Assembly: GCF_016522075.1 (NCBI RefSeq)
Contig: NZ_JAEHFW010000004.1
Location: 124,001-188,000 of the forward strand
Source: Mucilaginibacter segetis
Lineage (GTDB): Bacteria > Bacteroidota > Bacteroidia > Sphingobacteriales > Sphingobacteriaceae
DNA length: 64,000 nt
Direction: 5' to 3'
Shown: positions 27,443 through 37,600 of the stretch, one piece after another
Layout: the number at the start of each line of letters is the position of its first letter
How positions within the stretch are numbered: the first letter of the stretch is position 1
Program-made: the position numbers and the translations under genes
Notes under the pieces: model-generated
What the model was told of the DNA's origin: nothing
The model's input: only the letters and a program-made list of their open reading frames with translations
Database searches by the model: none

Positions 27443-28975
27443 TTAATTACTTAATTTAATGGTTAAATGTATAAAAAATTCACTGGCATTTTCACGGGTA
27501 ATTAACTCATGTCGTTTGGGGTATAAGAGTTGCAGGCGCTGCCTTACATTTATAAGTCCTATGCCGCTTTTATCGCGTTCCGGGTCGTTTTCTAATTTTT
27601 TATGGATGCTGTTGTGTACATCAAAATATAGGGTATCCTCTTTTGTTTGCAATGTTATTTTAATATGCGAAGGCTCACGCAGGCTAATGCCGTGTTTAAA
27701 GGCATTTTCAATAAAAGGTATCAATAGCATCGGGGCTATCTGCAATCCCAGTATATGATCCTCAATTTGTGTATCAATAATAATATCGTTAGATGCTTGG
27801 GTGCGTAACTTTTGTAAACTGATGTAATTATCAAGGTAATCTATTTCGCGTGTAAGCGATATTTTGTCTTGCATGTTTTCCTGTAGCATAAAACGCATCA
27901 TATCTCCCAAACGTTGGATGCCTTCGCCAGTACGTTCGGCATTTTCCTGGAGCGCTGTACCATATAATGTGTTTAGCGCATTAAATAAGAAATGCGGATT
28001 GATCTGCGAGCGTAAAAAATCCAGGTTGGCGGTAGAGTGGCCTAATGCGGTTTTAAGGGTATTTATTTCCGCGTTATTAGCAAGCCTGCGCTTATAAACA
28101 ATCCATGAGAATGTGGAAGTCACGATCAACTGAAATCCGGCATTAAAAGCCATGGTTATAATAAGGGAATCCTTAGGGCCGAACATGAACGATGCTAAAA
28201 ACCCTACCGGAATAGTAATGATAACTACAGATAACAGCACTTTAAACCAATAATTAAAAAATCCCTTACCCTTATTTAAAGTAGCGGGAATAAATGTATA
28301 TGCCGATAAACCGTACAAGCCTATGGCTATGGGTACTACTACAAGGATGAGAACAATAAGCTCAATATGAACGTCTAACAATAATAAACCATAAATAAAA
28401 ACCATCCATATAATTACGGCTATTATCCCCTCCCGGGTAATGATCTTGTAGTTGGATTGTATTTTTTCAGAATTAGTAAGCAGGAAATTCGCGGCATATT
28501 TTATCATGCTGTATAGCGTAAGCATCATTACCACCCACAGCGCATAAATTATATTGGTTTTAAAAACCAGGTTATAAACATATCCTGCCGATTTATGGTA
28601 AAACAGATATCCTTTTAACCAGGTATCCGTAATTCCGCAAAACAACCAGATGCTGCAAAACAGCATGCAGGCTAATATAATGTTTAGGGCAGTATTTCGT
28701 TTTTCATATAAACCTGGTACTATAACAAAATTCCACAGTAAAAAACTTCCGTAATAAAGCAGGTAACGGGCAACCTGAGGGAAAAAGTAATATTTGGAAT
28801 AAGAGTAATGCAGGCCATATTCATTAAACATATAACGGTATGGTGTCCATACTTCGTAAATATTGCTATTGGCAACTTTGGTTAATAACATAACCAGTGC
28901 CAGGCCAAAAAATGCGCTTGCCGTCCAAAACTCTATTTTATTAAAATTTGCGGGTTTTTGTATTAGTTTTTCCAT
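27443..28975 (-). CDS. LytS/YehU-type membrane sensor histidine kinase
   Basis: This 510-residue kinase has about seven or eight transmembrane helices in residues 15-295, a short coil, and a His_kinase (PF06580-type) domain with the phospho-acceptor His328 in RSQINPHFLFNALNTLYG. The HATPase domain has N-box PFIENAFKHGI and the G-box DKSGIGLINVRQRL. It phosphorylates the LytTR regulator encoded next to it. Its ligand is unknown; related systems sense small metabolites or envelope state. The kinase stop and the regulator start are directly adjacent. Confidence 0.92.
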   Translation of the reverse strand: MEKLIQKPANFNKIEFWTASAFFGLALVMLLTKVANSNIYEVWTPYRYMFNEYGLHYSYSKYYFFPQVARYLLYYGSFLLWNFVIVPGLYEKRNTALNIILACMLFCSIWLFCGITDTWLKGYLFYHKSAGYVYNLVFKTNIIYALWVVMMLTLYSMIKYAANFLLTNSEKIQSNYKIITREGIIAVIIWMVFIYGLLLLDVHIELIVLILVVVPIAIGLYGLSAYTFIPATLNKGKGFFNYWFKVLLSVVIITIPVGFLASFMFGPKDSLIITMAFNAGFQLIVTSTFSWIVYKRRLANNAEINTLKTALGHSTANLDFLRSQINPHFLFNALNTLYGTALQENAERTGEGIQRLGDMMRFMLQENMQDKISLTREIDYLDNYISLQKLRTQASNDIIIDTQIEDHILGLQIAPMLLIPFIENAFKHGISLREPSHIKITLQTKEDTLYFDVHNSIHKKLENDPERDKSGIGLINVRQRLQLLYPKRHELITRENASEFFIHLTIKLSN

Positions 28976-29069
28976 CGCTTTTGTTATTTATAGCGCAAAG
29001 TAAATTGCTTGCAGCTGATAAGTAAGCAAATGTGACGAAACCCTGTTCTGGTGTGACGGATACCGGAAA

Positions 29070-29927
29070 TTATAGTAATATGGCAAGCAATTTATTCAGT
29101 TCATCAACTTTTTCGGATGCCCCGGCGTGTTCATAAGCGCTTATAAGGTTACGCAACACCCGTTTTATAATATCGGCATTGGAGCAAGGTTCATAAAACT
29201 GTTTATCAAACTTAAGGTTAAGTTGTTTCAGAAACATATCCACATCCCTACGGCCGAATATAAAACCCTTGTTAAATGCATTGATATAGAATAAAACCCC
29301 GCCCTCGAATTCACTTTCCATGCTCTCATCAAGATAAGCTAAAATAAAGTGTTGCGGAAGATTTACGCCATAAACCGGGATATCGAGCTTTTGTGCTATG
29401 ATGGAATATATTATTGCCAGTGATATCTGATTACCTTTTTTTGTCTCCAACACCTGGCTGATGTAACTGTTTTGCGGATCGCGGTGATTGGTGGTATTGC
29501 CGGTAAAACCATGCAGACTGTAAAATACATGATTAATGAGCTTTACTTGTTCAACGGGACTTGCCTCATTCATCATTTGCAGCCAGATGTCACGTTTTAT
29601 CGCTTCTATCTGGTTGATCACTTTTTGTTCATCCAGGTCGGGATATTGGTACCTGTTAATAATGAGTATGCCCTGCAACAAGTCAAAAGCTCCTCCTTGA
29701 TACCACAATTGCAGATCTCTTTTTATTGTTCCGAACTGTATCTCGTGTACCAGGTTGGCTATACGGTCCTGCTGTATACTGTCGAAAGCCTGTTCCCAGG
29801 CAGATTCCAGATACTCGATGGCCTCCGTGCCGTACGATAATAATTTTTGATGAACATGATCATATATTTCATCATCCGGATCATCCAGCAGGCGTATCAA
29901 TGAATTTACTTCTGTAGTATTTATCAT
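29070..29927 (-). CDS. SirB1-family transglutaminase-like protein
   Basis: This 285-residue protein has a helical N-terminal half and a C-terminal transglutaminase-like (SirB1/PF13369-type) core recognised by KKGNQISLAIIYSIIAQKL and IPVYGVNLPQHFILAYLDE. Members lack a proved enzymatic activity. I see no catalytic cysteine in the core, only the conserved His in LPQHF. It is cytosolic, with no signal peptide. It is divergent from the methyltransferase-like gene across 45 bases. Confidence 0.85.
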   Translation of the reverse strand: MINTTEVNSLIRLLDDPDDEIYDHVHQKLLSYGTEAIEYLESAWEQAFDSIQQDRIANLVHEIQFGTIKRDLQLWYQGGAFDLLQGILIINRYQYPDLDEQKVINQIEAIKRDIWLQMMNEASPVEQVKLINHVFYSLHGFTGNTTNHRDPQNSYISQVLETKKGNQISLAIIYSIIAQKLDIPVYGVNLPQHFILAYLDESMESEFEGGVLFYINAFNKGFIFGRRDVDMFLKQLNLKFDKQFYEPCSNADIIKRVLRNLISAYEHAGASEKVDELNKLLAILL

Positions 29928-29972
29928 ATATCTATCCGCTAAAATACTAAACGTTTATATATTTTTACGGCT

Positions 29973-30758
29973 ATGTTTAATATAACGTTTGCTAAAGATT
30001 TTCTGTTGCATAAGCTTAAGTCAAAAAACCGTCATGGTTTACATTCCCCTTTTGTGTACCAACTGGTTGACGAAGTGATATACGATCTTAAACCTAAAGC
30101 GGCCTATCATAAAATTGAACAGATGCGTGATAAATTGCTGGTTGACGACCGTATGATCACCATCACCGATATGGGAGCCGGCTCTCGGGTAAATAATAAC
30201 CGTCAGAAAAAAATAAGCGATATTACTATTAACGCGTTAAAACCACCAAAGCTGGCGCAGTTATTATACCGGCTGGCTGCATTTAGTAAACCAAATACAA
30301 TTGTGGAACTGGGTACCTGCCTGGGTATAACAACACTGTATTTGCAGGAGGCGGCACCCGCTGCCAAAGTTTATACATTAGAGGGCTGCCCGCAAACCGC
30401 AGATGTTGCAAAAGAAGTATTTGATATTGCAGGATTAAACGATGTTAAGCTGATAACCGGAAATTTTGATGATACCTTGCAGGATGTGATCAATGAGCAT
30501 CAGCAGCTTGATTTTGTTTATGTTGATGGCAATCACCAAAAAACGGCCACACTGAATTATTTTAACTGGTGCCTGCCTAAAGTGCACAAAGGTACCATGC
30601 TCATTTTCGACGATATTTACTGGAGTGAAGGCATGAAGCAGGCCTGGAAAGAAATAAAGGCACATCCGCAGGTAACGGTTACGGTTGATCTGTTTTGGAT
30701 AGGTCTTGTTTTTTTTAAACCCAGCCAGGCTAAAGAAGATTTTTTAATAAGGTTTTGA
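29973..30758 (+). CDS. Class I SAM-dependent methyltransferase (O-methyltransferase-like)
   Basis: This 261-residue protein has the Rossmann SAM-binding motif VELGTCLGITTLYLQ (about residues 111-125), an acidic ribose-binding residue in YTLEGCP, and a metal- or substrate-binding strand in FVYVDGNH and LIFDDIYW. The pattern is close to catechol or caffeoyl-CoA O-methyltransferase-like proteins. The substrate is unknown. The first 60 residues are basic and variable. It converges on the Omp85-type gene, with a perfect hairpin between them. Confidence 0.85.
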   Translation: MFNITFAKDFLLHKLKSKNRHGLHSPFVYQLVDEVIYDLKPKAAYHKIEQMRDKLLVDDRMITITDMGAGSRVNNNRQKKISDITINALKPPKLAQLLYRLAAFSKPNTIVELGTCLGITTLYLQEAAPAAKVYTLEGCPQTADVAKEVFDIAGLNDVKLITGNFDDTLQDVINEHQQLDFVYVDGNHQKTATLNYFNWCLPKVHKGTMLIFDDIYWSEGMKQAWKEIKAHPQVTVTVDLFWIGLVFFKPSQAKEDFLIRF

Positions 30759-30779
30759 GAGAATATTAGGCTGAATGAA

Positions 30780-30805
30780 TATACAACGATTAGTATCGTT
30801 GTATA
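30780..30805. terminator. Perfect 11-bp hairpin between convergent genes
   Basis: TATACAACGAT and its complement flank a TAGT loop. There is no long T-tract, so efficiency as an intrinsic terminator is uncertain, but the placement between convergent stops supports that role. Confidence 0.55.
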
Positions 30806-30811
30806 GGATAT

Positions 30812-31945
30812 TTAAAACGATTCCCCCAAACCAATATAAAAGCCGCTTTGGCGGCTCTCCCCGGGGCGTTTTTCTCCCACTCCGTAGTCAGCACGTATAC
30901 TCAAACCCTTTTCTACGTCGAAAAAGTACCGTAAACCGCCACCATAATTTGGTTTAAGCTGGTTAATATTGAACGAACTATTAAATACTTCCCCGGTTCC
31001 AATAAAACCAACAACGCCAAAGCGATCGCTCAAACGGTAACGCAGTTCAGTTTGTGCAGCTACCAGGTTCCTGTCGCGGTAACGCCCGTTATAATAGCCA
31101 CGCATAATTTCGTCATTTCCTAAAGCGGGTAATAAATAAAACGGCGAGCTGCTGCCCGTCAGGCTTTGTTCTTGTATATCTAATCCTAACACTAAGCGTT
31201 TATTTAAAGCAAAAAATTGGGAATATTCTATATTAAACAAACCGCCTGTATAATCGTTATTGCCGAACAAGCCATGCATTAATTCATAGTAACTGGTAAT
31301 TACCATGCCTTTGGTGGTATAGGTATTGTTGTTGCGATTATCAAAAATAAAACTCGGCCCTATATATACGGTGGAACCGCCATCGCGGCCATCTATGGCT
31401 GTGTTCGCAAAAATCCCGTCCGGCTTTTTATCATTAAAGCGGTAATCAAAACCGCCCGCAACTAAGCCTATATATAAGTTATTACTTATTTTCTTTTCCC
31501 CGCTCAATGTAATTTTAAAACGTTTTTGGCCTAAGCGGTCGGTGTTACTTTTCAGGGTATTATTACCAATGCCGTAATAATCAAAAGGAAAATTGATGTA
31601 TGCTATTTCGCCCTTGTAATGATATTTGTTTTGGGGCATCCAGTAACTGGAACTCAGACTTAAGCGGCTTTGTCCTTTTGTTGTTAAGGTAGCATAACCG
31701 AATATATTGGAGATACGGGTGTTTTGAGCTAAAGTATCTGTGTAAAAGGAGTACAAAGCAGAACCACCCAGCTCCAACCCGGTTTCAGGGGCAGAACTCA
31801 AAACAGGTATGATGGCAAAACTGCCTTTTTTAGTGGTGTCTTTTTCAAAAAGCATTTTGCGCACAAATTTTGGCAGCAGATGTTTTTGTGCAAAAACAGG
31901 ATTAAAAGCGATAAGCAATAATATGATGGTGAAAATTTTCTTCAT
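30812..31945 (-). CDS. Omp85/BamA-TamA-type outer-membrane barrel protein
   Basis: This 377-residue protein has a signal peptide ending in FNPVFAQ and a large beta-barrel region with alternating aromatic strands, ending in a terminal Phe (GLGESF), typical of outer-membrane insertion signals. The RGYYNGRYRDRN segment corresponds to the conserved RGY loop of Omp85 surface-antigen domains. It lacks the POTRA domains of BamA, so it is a short single-barrel member. It may act in lipid or protein transport at the outer membrane, but its role is unknown. It is divergent from the deoxyhypusine-synthase-like gene. Confidence 0.82.
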   Translation of the reverse strand: MKKIFTIILLLIAFNPVFAQKHLLPKFVRKMLFEKDTTKKGSFAIIPVLSSAPETGLELGGSALYSFYTDTLAQNTRISNIFGYATLTTKGQSRLSLSSSYWMPQNKYHYKGEIAYINFPFDYYGIGNNTLKSNTDRLGQKRFKITLSGEKKISNNLYIGLVAGGFDYRFNDKKPDGIFANTAIDGRDGGSTVYIGPSFIFDNRNNNTYTTKGMVITSYYELMHGLFGNNDYTGGLFNIEYSQFFALNKRLVLGLDIQEQSLTGSSSPFYLLPALGNDEIMRGYYNGRYRDRNLVAAQTELRYRLSDRFGVVGFIGTGEVFNSSFNINQLKPNYGGGLRYFFDVEKGLSIRADYGVGEKRPGESRQSGFYIGLGESF

Positions 31946-32028
31946 AGATTATTAGTGATGCTAAGGTATATTTTAGCTAATTGTTTTACAGAATTTACAA
32001 ATTAAAATTCTGTTGTGCTCAAAATCCC

Positions 32029-32036
32029 TACTTTTG
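32029..32036 (+). promoter_or_regulatory. Putative -7 promoter box upstream of the DHS-like gene
   Basis: TACTTTTG matches TAnnTTTG and is 22 bases before the start codon at 32059. I see no good TTTG at the -33 position. Confidence 0.4.
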
Positions 32037-32058
32037 CAAAATAATTATTTAACATAAC

Positions 32059-33039
32059 ATGAGTACAGCAAGAGGTCCGATATCACAATTTATTGAGAAA
32101 AATTATCTGCATTTTAATGCAGCTGCTTTAATGGATGCCGCAAAGGGTTACGAAACCCATTTAACCGAAGGCGGTAAAATGATGGTAACACTGGCTGGTG
32201 CAATGAGTACAGCGGAGTTAGGAATTTCGCTTGCCGAAATGATACGCCAGGACAAAATTGATATTATATCGTGCACAGGCGCCAATCTGGAAGAGGATAT
32301 CATGAACCTGGTGGCGCACTCGCATTATAAACGTGTACCCAACTACCGTGACCTGAGCCCGCAGGACGAGTGGGACTTGCTGGAAAATCATTATAATCGT
32401 GTTACCGATACCTGCATTCCCGAAGAGGAGGCATTCCGCAGGCTACAAAAGCACATTCATAAAATATGGAAAGATGCGGATGATAAAGGCGAGCGCTATT
32501 TTCCGCATGAATTTATGTACAAAATTTTATTAAGCGGCGAATTGGAGCAGTATTACGAGATCGATCCTAAAAACTCATGGATGCTTGCTGCCGCCGAGAA
32601 GAATTTGCCGATAGTGGTACCGGGTTGGGAAGATTCAACTATGGGGAATATTTTTGCGTCGTATGTGATAAAAGGTGAATTAAAACCTACTACCATGAAG
32701 AGCGGTATAGAATATATGGCATGGTTGGCCGACTGGTATGTTAAAAATTCGGAAGGCAAGGGTATCGGGTTCTTCCAGATAGGCGGTGGTATAGCCGGGG
32801 ATTTCCCTATATGTGTTGTTCCTATGCTGTATCAGGATATGGAAATGGAAAATATACCTTTCTGGAGCTACTTCTGCCAGATCTCCGACTCAACAACCTC
32901 ATATGGTTCTTATTCAGGGGCTGTGCCTAATGAAAAAATTACCTGGGGTAAGCTTGATGTGAACACACCAAAGTTTATTGTGGAGTCGGATGCTACAATT
33001 GTAGCACCTTTAATTTTTGCATGGATATTAAAACAATAG
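32059..33039 (+). CDS. Deoxyhypusine-synthase-like protein
   Basis: This 326-residue protein is homologous to deoxyhypusine synthase, the NAD-dependent enzyme that transfers the aminobutyl group of spermidine to eIF5A in eukaryotes and archaea. NAD-site features include SCTGANLEED and IGGGIAGDFP. The catalytic Lys298 is in ITWGKLD, matching the active-site lysine. Bacteria lack eIF5A, so the acceptor is probably a polyamine (homospermidine-synthase-like) or unknown. It is cytosolic and monocistronic, with a terminator after it. It sits just before the respiratory cluster but has no evident link to it. Confidence 0.87.
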   Translation: MSTARGPISQFIEKNYLHFNAAALMDAAKGYETHLTEGGKMMVTLAGAMSTAELGISLAEMIRQDKIDIISCTGANLEEDIMNLVAHSHYKRVPNYRDLSPQDEWDLLENHYNRVTDTCIPEEEAFRRLQKHIHKIWKDADDKGERYFPHEFMYKILLSGELEQYYEIDPKNSWMLAAAEKNLPIVVPGWEDSTMGNIFASYVIKGELKPTTMKSGIEYMAWLADWYVKNSEGKGIGFFQIGGGIAGDFPICVVPMLYQDMEMENIPFWSYFCQISDSTTSYGSYSGAVPNEKITWGKLDVNTPKFIVESDATIVAPLIFAWILKQ

Positions 33040-33095
33040 GTAATTTACAAATACATACATAAGTGAAAACTTAAGGTTTTGTATCTTTAAATGTC

Positions 33096-33131
33096 AAAAA
33101 ATGCCTTTATAGTAGTTATAAGGGCATTTTT
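33096..33131 (+). terminator. Intrinsic terminator after the DHS-like gene
   Basis: AAAAATGCCTTTATA pairs with TATAAGGGCATTTTT (one G-T pair) around a short loop and ends in a T-run. It isolates the DHS-like gene from the act-cox cluster. Confidence 0.75.
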
Positions 33132-33175
33132 AATGTTGTTTAGAACGATTATAAATTAGATATTACTGTCACTAA

Positions 33176-33209
33176 TTTGTCAGCTATACTGTAATAAATC
33201 ATACTTTTG
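33176..33209 (+). promoter_or_regulatory. Putative promoter of the act-cox respiratory cluster
   Basis: TTTG at 33176-33179 and TACTTTTG at 33202-33209 are 22 bases apart, a full match to the Bacteroidota promoter consensus. The start near 33214 leaves a leader of about 80 bases before actA. Confidence 0.65.
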
Positions 33210-33292
33210 TGGCTGAAAAAATGGCTAATACGTACATCTTTACGTCGGTTCAACTCATTAATAATAATAACTATTTAGCATAAATACACTTT

Positions 33293-34567
33293 ATGAGAAA
33301 TATCTCATTGATTTTTAAACAGTTCTCGAGGTCGGTTTTGCTGGTAGCCGGTTTGGGTTTGTATACCCTTAACGCTAATGCGCAAACCGATGCAGCTAAA
33401 GGCGAAGCGATATTTAAAGCAAAATGTACCGCTTGTCACAAAATTGATCAACGCGTTATCGGGCCGGCTTTAGGTCCGCAGCTTACATCAGAAACTGATG
33501 ACGCCTATTTAACCAAGTGGATACAAAACAATCAGGCTTTAATTGCTGCAAAAAACCCAAAAGCGCTCAAAATTTATAACGAGTATAACCAGGCAGGAAT
33601 GACTGTGTTTGCTGAGTTGAGCGACGCCGATGTGGGTAATATATTAACTTACATACGCGGCGAATGGAAAACCATGCAGGAAGCGCCTAAGGGCGGAGGC
33701 GGCACATCAACTGCGGCACCACAGGAAACCGGACCAAGTAATTTGGTAATATGGGGCCTTATAGGTGTTATTGTTATTGCCTTTATTGTTATACTGGTAT
33801 TAAACAAAGTAATTGCAACGCTTGAACGCTTGTTGCTGCGTAACAAAGGCCTTTTGGTTGAAGAGGAAGAAACCGAAGCCACTAAAGAACCTGTTGACAA
33901 ATTTGCTACTGTAAAAAGACTTGCCAAAAATAAGAAACTGGTATTTTTTATAGTGCTTTGCGGTACCATAGCAATGGGTAGCTGGAGCTGGACCACCATC
34001 TGGAATACCAACGTACACTCAGGCTATCAGCCGGTACAACCTATTAAATATTCACACGAGCTGCACGCGGGCGCTATGAAAATAGATTGCCAGTATTGCC
34101 ACTCCGGTGCTTATAAATCAAAGAATGCATCAATACCATCATTAAACGTATGTATGAATTGCCACAAGGTTGTTAAGACCGAGTCGCCTGAGATACATAA
34201 GATATACGATGCGTTGGGTTATGATCCTAAAACCGCTAAATACGACAGCACTAAGGCTCATCCTATACAGTGGGTGCGTATACATAACCTTCCGGATTTT
34301 GCCTACTTTAACCACTCACAGCACGTAAAAGTTGCGGGTTTAAAATGCCAGCAATGCCATGGTCCGGTACAAACCATGAAAGAGGTTTACCAATATTCAC
34401 CGCTCACCATGAAATGGTGTATACAATGCCACAAACGTACCGAGGTTAATTACAAAGGCAGTGGTTATTATGACAACATGATAGAAGTGCACGACCGAAT
34501 TAAACGCGGAGAAAAAGTTACTGAAGCTGCACTGGGTGGTATAGAGTGCGGTAAGTGCCATTATTAA
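33293..34567 (+). CDS. actA: Alternative complex III subunit ActA, multiheme cytochrome c
   Basis: This 424-residue periplasmic electron carrier belongs to alternative complex III, which oxidises menaquinol and passes electrons to the oxidase. It has a signal peptide ending in NANAQ, a monoheme cytochrome domain with CTACH (Cys45-His49), a transmembrane helix (about residues 145-170), a second hydrophobic segment near residue 220, and a C-terminal domain with five further heme motifs: CQYCH (Cys266), CMNCH, CQQCH, CIQCH and CGKCH. Six CxxCH motifs is one more than the pentaheme ActA first described, because of the N-terminal domain. It is the first gene of the cluster. Confidence 0.93.
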   Translation: MRNISLIFKQFSRSVLLVAGLGLYTLNANAQTDAAKGEAIFKAKCTACHKIDQRVIGPALGPQLTSETDDAYLTKWIQNNQALIAAKNPKALKIYNEYNQAGMTVFAELSDADVGNILTYIRGEWKTMQEAPKGGGGTSTAAPQETGPSNLVIWGLIGVIVIAFIVILVLNKVIATLERLLLRNKGLLVEEEETEATKEPVDKFATVKRLAKNKKLVFFIVLCGTIAMGSWSWTTIWNTNVHSGYQPVQPIKYSHELHAGAMKIDCQYCHSGAYKSKNASIPSLNVCMNCHKVVKTESPEIHKIYDALGYDPKTAKYDSTKAHPIQWVRIHNLPDFAYFNHSQHVKVAGLKCQQCHGPVQTMKEVYQYSPLTMKWCIQCHKRTEVNYKGSGYYDNMIEVHDRIKRGEKVTEAALGGIECGKCHY

Positions 34568-34608
34568 TAAACGATTTAGAACTTAGCATTACAGTTTATA
34601 TAACTTAA

Positions 34609-37600
34609 ATGGATAGCAATAAAAAATACTGGAAGGGTTTAGAAGAGCTGAACAAAACACCAGAATTTGTTGAGAAAAATAAACACGAATTTGCGGAGCC
34701 GATCCCTATTGAAGAGGTATTAAGCGGCGCTGGATTATCGTCAAAAACACCACGACGCGACTTTTTAAAGGCGCTTGGTTTTGGTGTTGGCGCGGTTACT
34801 TTAGCAGCTTGCCAAAAAGTGCCTGTTCACAAATCAATCCCATACCTAATAAAACCCGAAGAAGTTACACCCGGTGTAGCTAATTATTATTCTTCAACGT
34901 TTGAAGGCAGCGCCATATTGGTTAAAACCCGCGAGGGAAGGCCAATTAAAGTAGAGGGTAATCCTAATGATCTGTTATCAAAAGGCGGATTAAGTGCCCA
35001 TGCACAGGCATCGGTTCTTGACCTTTATGATGGCGGCCGTGTTAAGGATCCGATGCTTAACGGTTCTGATGCAGGATGGGCACAGGTAGATACTTTTGTA
35101 AAAAATGAACTCGCCGCAATTAAAGGCGCAGGAAAAGGCATACGCTTAATATCATCTACCGTACACAGCCCTTCAACTTTGGCGGTTATTGCTGATTTTG
35201 TTGCCGCTTATCCTACCGCAAAGCATATTAACTATGATGCGGTTTCTTACACAGGTATAATACAGGCTAACCAAAACAGTTTTGGAAAAGCAGTACTGCC
35301 ACATTATAATTTTGATAAGGCTGATGTTATTGTAAGCTTCGGCGCTGATTTTCTGGGAACCTGGATATCAGGCGAGGAGTTTACCCGTCAGTATGTACAA
35401 AACAGGAATAATAAGTCCCTGGAAAGCAAAAAAATGTCTCGTCATATTCAATTCGAGACAGGCATGAGCCTTACAGGTACCAATGCTGACGTACGCATCC
35501 CTGTTAAGCCATCAGAAGAAGGCCTGGCGCTGATCAACTTATATAATGCCATATCAGGCACATCATTACCGGGTTCAAAACCGTTAGCGAATGCTACTGT
35601 TGATAAAGCGATAATGATAGCCGCTAAAGAATTGCAGGCTGCTAAGGGTAAAGCCCTTGTTGTAGCCGGATCTAACGATGTGGCTACCCAAATATTAGTA
35701 AATGCCATTAACTCAATGTTGGGCAGTTACGGTACTACTATTGATTTGGACAATCCATCTCACCAGTATGCCGGTAACGATGCTGAACTTGTTGAGTTTA
35801 TAAATGAGGCAAAACGTGGCGAAGTTGGTGCCGTGTTCTTTATGGATGCTAACCCGGCTTATAATTTTTACGCTAACGCCGATCTTAAAGAGGCCCTGAA
35901 AAAAGTGCGCCTGAAAGTGACTTTTGCTGATCACGCTGATGAAACATCAGAGCTATGTAACGTATTAGCGCCAAACCATCACTACCTGGAATCATGGGGA
36001 GATGATAACGCTGTTGAAGGTTACTATACCATTATGCAGCCAACCATTAATCCGGTTTATAATACACGCCAGGCAGAACAAAGCCTGCTGTTATGGTCGG
36101 ATAGCCCTGTGAAAGATTATTACACCTATGTTAGAAATAACTGGGATAAAAACCTTTTGGCTAAAGGCGGTTTAGCTGGCCAAAGCGGATGGGAAACCCT
36201 TTTACAAAATGGCTTTATTAAGGTTGCTGATGCCGCTGCAGGTACTTACACCTTTAATCAGGATCTAAACGCCGTAGCGCAAACTATATTAAATCAAAGC
36301 AGTAAGCTTGCCGAAGGCAATAAAATGGAACTGCAGATATATCAAACTGTGGCAATGCGCGATGGTAAACGCGCAAACAATCCATGGTTACAGGAACTTC
36401 CTGATCCGGTATCAAAAGTAACTTGGGATAACTTTGCAGCTATGGCGCCGGCCGATATTAAAAAATTGGGTTACAATCAGGGCGATCTGGTTAAGGTAGA
36501 AGCAAACGGATATTCAATTAATCTGCCTGTATTATTACAGCCGGGCCAGGCTCAGGGTACCGTATCGGTAGCTGTTGGTTATGGTCGTTCTAAGGGTGGT
36601 GCAGTTGTTGAAGGCGGAATTGGACAAAATGCCTTTCCTTTCCATAGTTTCCGTAACGGAACGTTCCAAACTAGTTCACCTGCAACTATTACTGCATTAG
36701 GAGATACCTATTTGCTGGCTCAAACTCAAACTCACCACTCTTACGAAGGGCGTAACGTAATACGCGAGGCTTCATTTAAAGAGTATGTTAAAAATCCGTC
36801 AGTAAACAGCGGTAACGAAGGCGAGCACAAAAAATACAGCCTTTGGGACGAATATGAACGCCCTGCCTATAACTGGGTAATGGCGATCGACCTTAACGCC
36901 TGTACAGGTTGCGGGGCTTGTGTAGTTGCATGTAACGCTGAAAATAATATACCTGTAGTAGGTAAATTAGAGGTGAGCCGTCGTCGTGAAATGCACTGGA
37001 TACGTATTGACCGTTATTACAGCTTTAACGAAGAAGGTAAAGAAATAACCGAAGAGCGCGAAATAGATAAGTTAGAGAATTTTGATAACGTATCGGTTGT
37101 TCACCAGCCTATGCTTTGTCAGCATTGCGATCACGCTCCTTGCGAAACGGTATGCCCTGTACTGGCAACAGTACACTCTGCCGAAGGTTTGAACCACATG
37201 GCTTACAACCGTTGTATTGGTACACGTTATTGTGCAAATAACTGTCCGTTCAAGGTACGCCGCTTTAACTGGTTCAACTACTGGAACGATTCACGTTTCG
37301 ATAATTATCTGAATAACGAGCATACACAATTAGTACTTAATCCGGATGTTACCACACGTTTCCGTGGGGTTATGGAAAAATGCTCTATGTGTATACAGCG
37401 TATACAAGCAGGTAAGCTGCATGCTAAAATGGAAAAACGTCCGCTTAAGGATGGTGAGGTAAAAGTAGCCTGCCAGCAAACATGTTCAGCAAACGCTATC
37501 ATATTCGGTAACGTTAACGATCCGGAGTCGGAAGTTGCAAAAGCTTTAAAGAGCGAAAGAACTTATTACGTACTGGAAGAATTGAACGTACAGCCGGGAA

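Noticed and set aside
29472..29840. 122-residue reading frame opposite the SirB1-type gene
   Set aside because: It lies entirely antisense to a well-supported gene, with no family-like sequence.
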